Origin: Sphingosinicella terrae
GTDB lineage: Bacteria; Pseudomonadota; Alphaproteobacteria; Sphingomonadales; Sphingomonadaceae
Length of the DNA stretch: 64,000 bases
NCBI RefSeq assembly: GCF_003347635.1
Contig: NZ_QDFY01000010.1
Location: 1-64,000 of the forward strand
Reading direction: 5' to 3'
Below, in pieces: positions 31,436-39,597 of the stretch. A program made the position numbers and the translations under genes. The notes beneath the pieces were generated by a model. It worked only from the letters and a program-made list of their open reading frames with translations. It made no database searches and was not told the origin of the DNA. The stretch's first letter is position 1. Every line of letters starts with the position of its first letter.

Positions 31436-32557
31436 CTAGCGCCCGGCGCGGTGCAGCCGCACCACCTCCTCCACCGGCAGTGCCTCGATCCGGCCGCGAT
31501 GACCGTCCGTCGTCTCCGCCGCGAACATCGAGTTCAGCACCGCCTCTTCCGTCGCTTCGACGACCGCCTGGAACAGCGGTGTCACCGCCTCGTTCGGCAG
31601 CTCCTCGAAAGTTGCCGCCGCCGCTCGTCGAGCGGCCGTCCGCCGCCCCCCTTCATGCGTCGAGAAGGCGATCGCATAGTCGCCGGAGCCGTTGGTCATC
31701 GGTGAGCCGGTTCGGCCGATGCCGAGGAACGCCCGGCGGGCCAGCCGCTCGAGATTGCGGTCGGAGAGCGGCGCATCGGTGGCGATGACGACGATCACCG
31801 ATCCGTCGCCGGACTGCGTCTCGAGCGCCTGGCGCATCATGTAGCGGCCGAGCGCCTCGCCGACGCGGATTCCGTCGACACTGAGCACGCCGCCATAATT
31901 GGTCTGGACGAGCACACCGACGGTCCAGCCGCCCAGCACGGCTGGCAGCCGGCGCGAGCTGGTGCCGATGCCGCCCTTCCAGTCGAAGGCGATGGTTCCC
32001 GTCCCCGCTCCGACCGCGCCTTCGGCCACCGGCCCGCCTCGGGCCGCCGCAATGGCGGCGACGCCATCTGCCGGCGTGACCCGCCGCGCCCGGATGTCGT
32101 TGAGATAGCCGTCATTGGTCTCGCCGACGACGGCGTTCACCGACCGAACCTCCTCGTTGCCAGGCTGGCGCAGCGTCCAGTCGACGATCGCCGACGCCGC
32201 CTCCGGCACGTTCAGCGTGTTGGTGAGCAGGACCGGCGTCTCGATCTCCCCCAGTTCGGCGATCTGGGTGGAGCCCATAAACTTGCCGTAGCCATTGCCG
32301 ACGGCGAAGCCGGCCGGGACCTTGTCCTGATAGAGATTGCCGCCATGCGGCAGGATCGCGGTCACTCCGGTCCGGATGTTCTGCCCCTCGACGAGCGTGA
32401 CATGGCCGACCCGAACGCCGGCGACGTCGGTGATCGCGTTCAACGGCCCTGGCGGGAGGATGCCGATCTCGATCCCCGCCTCCCGGGCGCGCGGGCGGGC
32501 GTCGATCATGGCCGGAACAAGAAGCAGGGTGGCGGCGAGGAGTAAGCGGGCAAGCAC
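31436..32557 (-). CDS. P1 family peptidase (DmpA/L-aminopeptidase D-esterase type), exported
   Basis: 373 residues. A signal peptide (LARLLLAATLLLVPAMIDA) precedes the DmpA-type fold, opening with GPLNAITDVAGVRVGHVTL. These enzymes cleave themselves before a Ser or Thr that becomes the N-terminal nucleophile; here the likely site is GTGGTVA-like GSGDYAIAFSTH, consistent with the family's G-[ST] junction. They release N-terminal D- or L-amino acids or beta-amino acids from small peptides. The GTG start at 32557 is preceded by GGAGG at 5-base spacing. Confidence 0.88.
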   Translation of the reverse strand: MLARLLLAATLLLVPAMIDARPRAREAGIEIGILPPGPLNAITDVAGVRVGHVTLVEGQNIRTGVTAILPHGGNLYQDKVPAGFAVGNGYGKFMGSTQIAELGEIETPVLLTNTLNVPEAASAIVDWTLRQPGNEEVRSVNAVVGETNDGYLNDIRARRVTPADGVAAIAAARGGPVAEGAVGAGTGTIAFDWKGGIGTSSRRLPAVLGGWTVGVLVQTNYGGVLSVDGIRVGEALGRYMMRQALETQSGDGSVIVVIATDAPLSDRNLERLARRAFLGIGRTGSPMTNGSGDYAIAFSTHEGGRRTAARRAAAATFEELPNEAVTPLFQAVVEATEEAVLNSMFAAETTDGHRGRIEALPVEEVVRLHRAGR

Positions 32558-32589
32558 GGTCCCTCCGAAAGCTGGTGGCGATTGCCCCT

Positions 32590-32710
32590 CTCTATCCCCC
32601 CGTCCATTTCGAGGGGAGGGGGACCAGCTGAAATCCGGTGGAGGGGACGAGCCCCCTCAACCGCGTTTCGTGCGGTCCCCCTCTCCTGCAAATGCAGGGG
32701 AGGAAAGGCA
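32590..32710. repeat. Nested inverted-repeat element between genes
   Basis: Outer arms GGGGAGGGGGACC (32613-32625) and GGTCCCCCTCTCC (32674-32686) pair except for one base. Inner arms around CCGGTGGAGGGG and CCCCCTCAACCG surround ACGAG. A small CCTGCA-AA-TGCAGG hairpin follows. This looks like the dispersed GC-rich palindromes common between sphingomonad genes; only one copy is in this window. Confidence 0.5.
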
Positions 32711-32748
32711 GAGGGACAAACTCCTCCTGATCCGGCTATAATGGCGCA

Positions 32749-33060
32749 GTGCACGAGAACGGCACCTTCTGGCCCACGGTCTTCTTGATCGGCACCACTC
32801 TCACCTCGGCTACCTTGGCAGCCGGTCTTCACCACCTGCGCTTTTCTCCGCTTCTCTCCGGCGTCCTCGGCGGCGTAACTCCGGCGGCCATCATCCTGGC
32901 CGTGGCAACCATGCTCGAGAGCCAGGCTTCGGTCGGGGGATTTGCCTTGCTGGTGGGTACCCTCTTCGCGGCTGCGATCTTGACGTTTGGGATCCCCGCC
33001 GCGGCTCTTGCCACTATTCTGTCAGTGCAGCTGAGCCGCGATCCGGATGAACTCTCCTGA
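32749..33060 (+). CDS. Small membrane protein of unknown function
   Basis: 103 residues starting at a GTG (32749). Most of it is hydrophobic, with three probable membrane segments (VFLIGTTLTSATLAAGLHHL, LLSGVLGGVTPAAIILAVATML, GFALLVGTLFAAAILTFGIPAAALATIL) and a short charged tail SRDPDELS. I do not recognise the family. There is no strong ribosome site, so it may be misassigned, but the amphipathic, ordered helix pattern and stop position look like a real gene. It is convergent with the response-regulator gene downstream. Confidence 0.5.
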   Translation: MHENGTFWPTVFLIGTTLTSATLAAGLHHLRFSPLLSGVLGGVTPAAIILAVATMLESQASVGGFALLVGTLFAAAILTFGIPAAALATILSVQLSRDPDELS

Positions 33061-33081
33061 GGATCTTTGCGCGTCGGGTAA

Positions 33082-33801
33082 TCACCGCGTTCTGCAATCG
33101 GGATTGTAGACATATCCGACGGCACGCACCGTCTTGATGCAATCCGGCTTGGCCGGATCGATCTCGATCTTTCGCCTTATCCGGGTGACCCGGGTGTCTA
33201 TCGACCGGTCGAACGGCTCCATCTCCTTGCTGTGGGCAAGGTCGAGCAACTGGTCCCGGCTGAGCACCCGTCGCGGATTCTCGGCGAAAGTGCGCAGCAG
33301 ATCGAACTCCATCGACGTCAACGGGACCTCGGTTCCGTCGGCCTCGAACAGGAGGCGGGTGTCGAGATTGAGGCGGCAGCGGCCCATCTGGACCTCGCGG
33401 CCCATGGTAGCGGCATCGCCGCCGCCGCTGCCTCGCGCGCGCCTGAGCACGGCCTTCACCCGAGCGAGCAGCTCGCGCGGATTGAAGGGCTTGGTGACAT
33501 AATCGTCGGCGCCCACCTCCAAGCCGACGATCTTGTCGAGATCGTCGCTGTTGGCCGTCAGCATGATGATCCCCGCCGGGCCGGCTCCCCTGATCTCCCG
33601 CGCCAACGTAAGACCGTCCTCACCGGGCATGTTGACGTCGAGAAGGGCGAGATCGATCGGTCGTGCCGCCATCACTTCCCGCAGGCCGGCGCCGCCCTCG
33701 GCTTCGGTGACGGCGAAGCCGTTGCGGCGGAGATATTCCGCCACCGTCTCGCGCACGTCGGGATCGTCGTCGACCACGACGATATGGGCCGCTTCGCTCA
33801 T
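33082..33801 (-). CDS. OmpR-family response regulator
   Basis: 239 residues. The receiver domain has the acidic pocket VVVDDDPDV, phospho-acceptor Asp55 (LLDVNMPGEDG) and conserved Lys in YVTKPFNPREL. The C-terminal winged-helix DNA-binding domain ends in the diagnostic DTRVTRIRRKIE...IKTVRAVGYVY. It is transcribed with, and just after, the hybrid histidine kinase gene (18-base gap), so the two form a pair. Confidence 0.93.
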   Translation of the reverse strand: MSEAAHIVVVDDDPDVRETVAEYLRRNGFAVTEAEGGAGLREVMAARPIDLALLDVNMPGEDGLTLAREIRGAGPAGIIMLTANSDDLDKIVGLEVGADDYVTKPFNPRELLARVKAVLRRARGSGGGDAATMGREVQMGRCRLNLDTRLLFEADGTEVPLTSMEFDLLRTFAENPRRVLSRDQLLDLAHSKEMEPFDRSIDTRVTRIRRKIEIDPAKPDCIKTVRAVGYVYNPDCRTR

Positions 33802-33819
33802 CCGCCCGTCCTCCCGCCT

Positions 33820-35745
33820 TCAGCGCCCCGCCGGGACGAGTGCCGCCAACACCGCCCTGATGCCGGCTTTGGTGAAGGGCTTCTCGAGCACCGGGCGCCC
33901 GCATCCGCGCAGGAACTCGCCCATGCTGTCTCCCATCGTGTCACCGGTGACGAAGGCCATTCGCTTCACAAGCTGCGGCCGGATCTCGCACAGCCGGTCG
34001 AACAGCTCGGGGCCGCTGAGCAGCGGCATCCGCAGGTCGGAGAAGAGCAGGTCGAACTCGCCATGGTCGAGGGCGAAGAAGGCTTCGGTGCCGTTACCGG
34101 CGAGCGTCACCTCATAGCCTTCGCGCTCGATGAGCTCCTTGAGCGTCTCGGCGACATCCGGCTCGTCCTCGACCACCAGGCAGCGCCTTCGCGACGGGAC
34201 GATCTCCGGAAGCACCGCCTCGCGCTGCGGCACGATGGTGATCGGATCGCCCGGCGCCGCGGGCAGCTCGATCCGGAAATGGGCGCCCCGTCGGCTGGGC
34301 TCGACGACGATGGTGCCGCCATGGGCCGCGACGATGCCTTGAGAGAAAGACAGGCCGATGCCGGTGCCGATGCTGCCACCGCCGCTGCCATGCTTCTTCG
34401 TGGTGAAGAACGGCTCGAAGATCCGATGTCGCATCGTCTCCGGCACGCCCGGTCCGGTATCCGTCACGTCGAGCAGCACCCGTCCGGCCTGGTTGACCGA
34501 GGTGCGGATCGTGAGGATCTTCTCGAAGGCTTCGCCTTTCTCCATCGCCTGCTGGGCGTTGACGATCAGGTTCACCAGCACCTGGTGCAGCTGATCGCGG
34601 TCTCCGGCAACCGTAGGGAGGCCGGTGCCGAAATTGACCCGAACCGCGATCCCGGATGTGCGAAGCCCATAATCGGTGAGCTCGAGCGCCGAGGCGATGA
34701 CATCGTTTAGGCTGACCAGCTCGACCTTGCGCTCGCGCTGTCGTGCCATGGCGAGGAAGGTCTGGACGATGCGCGCGCAGCGTTCCGCGGCGCTGCCGAT
34801 CCGGATGGCGCGCTGCTCCAGCGGCGTGCCCGCAGCATCTTCCGCCAGCATCTCGGCCTGACCGACGATCGCGGCCAGCGGGTTGTTGAGCTCGTGGCTG
34901 ACCCCGGCGAGCAATGCGCCGAGCGACGCAAGCTTTTCCGATTGGACGAGCGCGTCGCGCGACCGCGCCAGCTCTTCCTCCGCCCGCTTGCGCTCGGTGA
35001 CGTCGAGATGGATGCCGTGAACCGACCGCGCGACTCCGCTTTCGTCGCGCTCTGCCGTGCCGAGCGCATAGACCCACCGCACCTCGCCGTCGGGACGGAC
35101 GACGCGATACTCGATCCCGAGCGATTCGTGGGGAAATCCCTGATAGTAAGGCGCCGACAGCCGTTCCCAGTCTTCCGCGTGGATCCGTTCCTTCAGCGTA
35201 AGGACGTCGATCGGCTGATGCGCGGGGATTCCGTAAATCCGGCGCGATCGCTCCGAATACCAGATGGTGCCGCTCGTCGGACTGAACGTCCAGGCGCCGA
35301 GATTGGCGCCTTCGATGGCGAGCTCGAGCTGCCGACGGGTATTCTCCAGCTCCTCGTCCCGGGCGGCGTCCGCCGATCGGTCGCGGATGTTGGCCGTGAA
35401 GACCCGGCGTCCGTCGATCGCGATTTCGAGGATGGTGAGCTCCACCGGGATGAGCCGACCGTCCTTGTGCATCCCCTCTATCTCGATGCGCTTGCCGACC
35501 ACCCGCGGCGCTCGCCCGGCGAGATAGGCGGAGAAGCCTTGGCGATGGGCCTCGCGCAGATGTTCCGGCACAATGAGCTCGGCGATCGATCGGCCGATCG
35601 CTTCCTCGGCGGAATAGCCGAAAAGGCCTTCGGCGGCAGGATTGAGCCCGAGCACGACCCCACGATCATCGGCCACCAGCACCGCGTCGAGCGAGGAGCT
35701 GACGACCGCAGCCTTGATCGGATCGAGATCGGCTGGCCTGAGCAT
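33820..35745 (-). CDS. PAS-domain hybrid sensor histidine kinase with C-terminal receiver
   Basis: 641 residues, no membrane segment, so cytoplasmic. Two PAS/PAC regions (about 10-125, with an EGMHKDGRLIPVELTI PAC motif, and about 140-260) are followed by HisKA (SHELNNPLAAIVGQAEML), HATPase_c (NLIVNAQQAME, DTGPGVPE, GTGIGLSFSQGI) and a C-terminal receiver (VVEDEPDV, FSDLRMPLLSGPE). Phosphate probably flows through this receiver before the OmpR-type regulator downstream. I start at ATG 35745, preceded by GGGGGA; an in-frame ATG at 35772 is possible. The signal sensed is unknown. It is divergent from the small peptide gene of the diiron/OsmC block. Confidence 0.9.
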   Translation of the reverse strand: MLRPADLDPIKAAVVSSSLDAVLVADDRGVVLGLNPAAEGLFGYSAEEAIGRSIAELIVPEHLREAHRQGFSAYLAGRAPRVVGKRIEIEGMHKDGRLIPVELTILEIAIDGRRVFTANIRDRSADAARDEELENTRRQLELAIEGANLGAWTFSPTSGTIWYSERSRRIYGIPAHQPIDVLTLKERIHAEDWERLSAPYYQGFPHESLGIEYRVVRPDGEVRWVYALGTAERDESGVARSVHGIHLDVTERKRAEEELARSRDALVQSEKLASLGALLAGVSHELNNPLAAIVGQAEMLAEDAAGTPLEQRAIRIGSAAERCARIVQTFLAMARQRERKVELVSLNDVIASALELTDYGLRTSGIAVRVNFGTGLPTVAGDRDQLHQVLVNLIVNAQQAMEKGEAFEKILTIRTSVNQAGRVLLDVTDTGPGVPETMRHRIFEPFFTTKKHGSGGGSIGTGIGLSFSQGIVAAHGGTIVVEPSRRGAHFRIELPAAPGDPITIVPQREAVLPEIVPSRRRCLVVEDEPDVAETLKELIEREGYEVTLAGNGTEAFFALDHGEFDLLFSDLRMPLLSGPELFDRLCEIRPQLVKRMAFVTGDTMGDSMGEFLRGCGRPVLEKPFTKAGIRAVLAALVPAGR

Positions 35746-35936
35746 TTCATCCCCCGAGGTGAAACCCCGCATGCCTTCGCATATAGCATCTTCGCGGGCG
35801 CCGCAGGAACCCCGCGGCGCAAGCCGGCACGCTGTAACAGTTGAAACACTTTTCCTCTTGCCGCGGCATTCGTGGGCAACGGGGCACGGTCAGAACGTCT
35901 CTTGCCGCCCGGTTGGCGGATTGAGGGAGTAAGACG

Positions 35937-36089
35937 ATGACGACGAGTAACGAGAAAAGAAAGAGCCGCCTGCGCATGGTCCTGTTGGCCGCCGCGGCGC
36001 TCGGCAGCAGCTCCACGATGATGAGCGGCATGCTTGCCAGCTTCGCCGCCCAGCATTCGGTCGACGCCCAGATGGCGCAGCGCGCGTGA
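35937..36089 (+). CDS. 50-residue peptide upstream of the first diiron gene
   Basis: Fifty codons with GGGAG five bases before the ATG. The product is a very basic start (NEKRKSRLR) followed by one hydrophobic helix (MVLLAAAALGSSS), a Met/Ser/Ala stretch and an AQHSVDAQMAQRA tail; it could be a membrane peptide or a small exported one. The stop is 26 bases before the ATG of the diiron gene, in the same direction, so it is probably first in that operon. It has no counterpart before the second diiron copy. Unrecognised family; real gene likely from its ribosome site and position. Confidence 0.5.
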   Translation: MTTSNEKRKSRLRMVLLAAAALGSSSTMMSGMLASFAAQHSVDAQMAQRA

Positions 36090-36115
36090 GCTGCCGGACC
36101 GGGAGAGACAGGGCC

Positions 36116-37120
36116 ATGGGCCATGAATTCAGCTTCCGCGACGTTCTGACCGTATCGGCGCGGATCGGCTGGACGATCGAGGACGTGCTGCCCGACGGCG
36201 CCGTCCTCGATTTCGGCCGGCCCTTCCTGCCGGAGACGCTGGCCCGGACCGGCGGGATCGGCTTTCTCGACCCGGCCGAGAAGAGGCTGCTCAACCAGAT
36301 CAGGGGACATGAATATCTCGCCATGTTCGGCTTGGTCGAGGAGTTCATCCTCCCCTTCGTGCTCGATCATGCCCGGCCGCAGCTGGGAGGGATTTCGAGC
36401 CGGCCCGGAGCGGCTGGCGCCTCGGAAATACCGGCTGATATATCGAGCGGCCCGCGGTCCCCCGGCATCGCCGATCGCGACCAGGACGATCACAAGGTCC
36501 GTGCTCTGCTCCAGTTCGCCAGCGAGGAAGCCAAGCACATCCACCTTTTCAAGCGCTTCCAGGCGCTGTTCACCGACAGCTTCGCCACGCGGTGCGAGAT
36601 GATCGGGCCGCCGCAGGCGATCGCTGCCGAAGTGCTTCGCCACGATCCGCTCGCCGTCGCCCTGGTCATCCTCCAGGTCGAGTGGATGACCCAGGCCCAT
36701 TATCTGGGCAGCGTGCGCGACGACGGCGACATGGATCCCCTGTTCAAGAGCCTATTGCGGCACCATTGGATGGAGGAGGCGCAGCACGCCAAGCTCGATA
36801 CCCTGATGGTCGAGGCTCTGGCGCAGGACCGCGACGGCGCCGGCATCGCCCGTGCGATCGACGAATATTTCGAGATTGCCGCCTTTCTCGACGCCGGCCT
36901 CGCCGCCCAGGCCCGGATGAACCTCGATGCCTTCGAGCGCGCCTCGGGACGTCGGCTCACCGCAGCCGAGCGGGAAGCGCTCGAGCCCGGCCAGCATCAG
37001 GCCCTGCGCTGGACCTATCTCGGCTCGGGCATGACCCACCCCCGCTTCACCGCGACCCTCGCCCACCTCTCGAACGACGCGCGCGACCGGATCGCCGCCG
37101 CCGCACCCGCCTTCAGCTGA
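36116..37120 (+). CDS. Ferritin-like diiron protein, copy 1
   Basis: 334 residues, helical. Two ExxH motifs (E138-x-x-H141 and E221-x-x-H224) and further carboxylates at E75/E76 and E189 sit at the spacing of a four-helix diiron site, as in ferritin-like oxidases and AurF-like oxygenases. No signal peptide. The reaction is unknown: oxidation of a small molecule or peroxide chemistry are both possible. It is followed after 23 bases by an OsmC-family gene. From codon 8 to the stop it is almost identical in DNA to the copy at 39598-40602 (about five mismatches by eye). The ATG at 36116 follows GGGAGAGACAGGG. Confidence 0.8.
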   Translation: MGHEFSFRDVLTVSARIGWTIEDVLPDGAVLDFGRPFLPETLARTGGIGFLDPAEKRLLNQIRGHEYLAMFGLVEEFILPFVLDHARPQLGGISSRPGAAGASEIPADISSGPRSPGIADRDQDDHKVRALLQFASEEAKHIHLFKRFQALFTDSFATRCEMIGPPQAIAAEVLRHDPLAVALVILQVEWMTQAHYLGSVRDDGDMDPLFKSLLRHHWMEEAQHAKLDTLMVEALAQDRDGAGIARAIDEYFEIAAFLDAGLAAQARMNLDAFERASGRRLTAAEREALEPGQHQALRWTYLGSGMTHPRFTATLAHLSNDARDRIAAAAPAFS

Positions 37121-37143
37121 AATCATCACCAAGGAGAAAGCCC

Positions 37144-37701
37144 GTGATCGATACCCCTCCCCGCACCACCATCAACGGAATCGACCTGGAAGCGATCGAG
37201 AAGATGGCCGCGACCATCCAGACCAATGCCGCGTGCGGGTCAGCCGCCTTTCGCGTCCGCACCGAATGGAAGGGACAGACTCGGTCCGAATCGACAGTCG
37301 AATCCTTCACCTGCGCGGGCGAGGCGATCCGGCGCAGCTTCACCATCGTCTCCGACGAGCCGCGCGAGCTGCTCGGCACCGATTCCGCCCCGAACCCTCA
37401 GGAACTGCTCCTGTCGGCGCTCAACGCCTGCATGATGGTCGGCTATGTCGCCCAGGCTTCGGTCCGCGGGATCACGCTCGAGGATTGCCGGATCGAGACG
37501 GACGGCGAGCTCGACCTGCGCGGTTTCCTCGGCCTCGACGAGGATGTCCCCCCCGGCTATCGCCGGATCAACTATACCGTCTATCTCGAGGGCGATGGCA
37601 CCCCCGAGCAATATGAGGAGATCCACCAGGCGGTGATGGCCACCTCACCGAACTATTTCAACCTGGCCCAGCCCGTGCAGATGTGCGGAAGGCTCGCCTG
37701 A
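37144..37701 (+). CDS. OsmC family protein, copy 1
   Basis: 185 residues, longer than classical OsmC/Ohr (about 140). The central helix carries PNPQELLLSALNACMMVGYV, with Cys96 at the peroxidatic position of OsmC-family thiol peroxidases. The usual second active-site Cys near the end is replaced in SPNYFN; another Cys (115) lies in TLEDCRIE. So peroxidase chemistry is plausible but would need an outside thiol or a different pairing. The GTG at 37144 is preceded by AAGGAG. It is the operon partner of the diiron protein and about 68% identical in protein (126 of 185 positions, counted by hand) to the second OsmC copy. Confidence 0.87.
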   Translation: MIDTPPRTTINGIDLEAIEKMAATIQTNAACGSAAFRVRTEWKGQTRSESTVESFTCAGEAIRRSFTIVSDEPRELLGTDSAPNPQELLLSALNACMMVGYVAQASVRGITLEDCRIETDGELDLRGFLGLDEDVPPGYRRINYTVYLEGDGTPEQYEEIHQAVMATSPNYFNLAQPVQMCGRLA

Positions 37702-37715
37702 AGACCACAGGCTGC

Positions 37716-37734
37716 GTTCCGATGGCATCGGAAC
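37716..37734. terminator. Hairpin after the first diiron/OsmC cassette
   Basis: GTTCCGAT, GGC, ATCGGAAC form a perfect 8-bp stem with a 3-base loop, 14 bases after the OsmC stop and before the convergent regulator gene ends. There is no T run, so termination is only suggested. Confidence 0.35.
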
Positions 37735-37831
37735 GGCCGCTCCAGGTTATGGGATGGCCGCGATTTTCGAGTCGTCGGACGATAATTTCTGACTGCAGAT
37801 CGCTCTCGTCGAAGCTCCCTCGGCGCCAGCC

Positions 37832-39436
37832 CTATTCCGTCCGCACGGTCGTCCCGGGGACGGGCCCGGCTACCGGCTCGGCCAGGAACTCGCGCAAGTG
37901 CCGGAGCAGCATCGGCCAGGCGGGCTCGCTTTCGAGCACGAGGTGATTGCCGCTGTCGAGGCCGACGAAGCGCGCCCCGGGGATCATGGCCGCCATGGCG
38001 CGGCCGGCCGAGAATGGCACCACTGAATCTCGGCGGCTGTGCATGACCAGGGTCGGCACCGCCACCTTCGGCACCAGGTCGCGGACGTCGATCTCTCCGA
38101 GCACCCGTTGCAGCCTTTGCGCGCCCTCCGGCGAGGCGGAGACGCGCTGCAGCTCGTTGAACCAATCCGCCTGCTCGACGGTCGCTCCGGGAAAGTAGAG
38201 GGTGGTGAACATCTGCCGGAAGGCAGGATTGTCCTGCCCCCAGCCGGTCCGGGTAAGGGTGATCATCGCTTCGCGCCGCGCAATCTCCTCGGGATCGCCG
38301 CGCACCGACCAGCCCATCGTGTAGCCGCCGACCAGCACCATCCGCTTGACCCGCTCGGGATGACGGACCGCATAGGCGATCGATACGGCGCAGCCTTGCG
38401 ATATGCCGAGCAGGTCGAATCGATCGAGCCCCGCGGCGTCGACCACCGATTCGAGATCGCTGACGAACGCCTCGAAGGACAAATCCTTCACCTTCCAGTC
38501 GGACAGACCGTTTCCCCGCTCGTCGTAGCGCAGCAGGCTGTGCTCGCGGGTGAGCTCGCGCAGCCAATGGCGCCAGATCGGGCTTTCCCATTCATATTCG
38601 ATATGATTGAGCCAGTTGGCCGTCTTCACCAGCGGCGGGCCGTCGCCGATGCAGGCGTAAGCGATGCCGGTGCCGTCGGGTGCCGTGCAGAAGCGGATGT
38701 GCTGGACGAGAGGTGGCGGTTCGGGACCCGCGCCTCGCTGCGCAACCGGGCGGAGCAATCCGGCCGGTACCGGGACCGCGGCGGCTTCGAGCGCCGCGAC
38801 GGCGATCTGGCGCTGCTCTTCGGACTCGCCGCGTCGGCCCGACTCGGCGAGGGCGTCGATCAGCCCGAGCCGAGCCATCTCGTCGAATGGATCCAGCTCG
38901 ACGAGCCGACGCAGCGTCGCGGCGCGCGCCGCTGCGTCGCCGCCATCCGCCAGACGACGGAGAAGGGTGATCTGAAGCTGCCGGACATTTTCGCGCTCGG
39001 CCGCGCACCACCGCTCGAACCCTTCGCAACGCGGCAGGTCGAGCCCGTCGCAGAAGATTTCGCCGCAGCGCTCTTCCAGCAGCCGCACTGAGCCTTCATC
39101 TTCATGCTCGGCGTGGGTCCGAAGCCTCGCCAGGTCGAGCTCGACATCTTCGAGATCGATCGCGACATGTTCGTGGTCGGCGACGAGCCGCTTGCGCTCG
39201 TCATCGTCCAGCAGCTGACGCAGCTTGCTGAGGCTCCATCGCAGCGCGCCTTTCGGATCGTCCGGCACGTCCCAGAAAAGGCCGCAAAGATGCTCTCTCC
39301 GATGCGGCCTTGCGGTGGCGGCGAGATAGGCGAGCAGCGCCCGCGTCTTTCGCGACGGCGGCAGCGGGCACGGACTGCCGTCCCGCAGCAAGGTGACTTC
39401 GCCGATCAGGCGCAGCTCGAGCGACCCGGCCTTCAT
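37832..39436 (-). CDS. SARP/BTAD-type regulator fused to an alpha/beta hydrolase
   Basis: 534 residues. Residues 1-100 form an OmpR-like winged helix of SARP type (LELRLIGEVTLLRDG...RKTRALLAYLA...ALRWSLSKLRQLL), and 100-215 a bacterial transcriptional activator (BTAD) helical domain. From about 245 an alpha/beta hydrolase domain begins with IRFCTAPDGTGIAYA. Its triad looks intact: Ser346 in GISQG, Asp470 in HSRRD and His498 in SGNHLV. Family relatives carry the same hydrolase fused to LuxR or cyclase domains, so the hydrolase probably senses or turns over a ligand. It lies between the two diiron/OsmC cassettes, convergent with the first and divergent from the second, a natural regulator of both. 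Confidence 0.85.
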   Translation of the reverse strand: MKAGSLELRLIGEVTLLRDGSPCPLPPSRKTRALLAYLAATARPHRREHLCGLFWDVPDDPKGALRWSLSKLRQLLDDDERKRLVADHEHVAIDLEDVELDLARLRTHAEHEDEGSVRLLEERCGEIFCDGLDLPRCEGFERWCAAERENVRQLQITLLRRLADGGDAAARAATLRRLVELDPFDEMARLGLIDALAESGRRGESEEQRQIAVAALEAAAVPVPAGLLRPVAQRGAGPEPPPLVQHIRFCTAPDGTGIAYACIGDGPPLVKTANWLNHIEYEWESPIWRHWLRELTREHSLLRYDERGNGLSDWKVKDLSFEAFVSDLESVVDAAGLDRFDLLGISQGCAVSIAYAVRHPERVKRMVLVGGYTMGWSVRGDPEEIARREAMITLTRTGWGQDNPAFRQMFTTLYFPGATVEQADWFNELQRVSASPEGAQRLQRVLGEIDVRDLVPKVAVPTLVMHSRRDSVVPFSAGRAMAAMIPGARFVGLDSGNHLVLESEPAWPMLLRHLREFLAEPVAGPVPGTTVRTE

Positions 39437-39597
39437 CCATCGTCCCGATGCGTGTGAATCGGCCCGCCTGCCGATCCCACGGCAATTCAACGCCTGTTTC
39501 CACGCCGGGTCAAATGCCGCGGCGCCATGGGCCTTCCATCGAAGCTGCGCCGGTCCCAGCCCCGGCGGGCGGCGCAATGACCAGGGGGAGAGGCTCG

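Noticed and set aside
35800-35936. EcfG (general stress) promoter before the diiron cassette
   Set aside because: A GGAAC word is present but no CGTT at the needed spacing.
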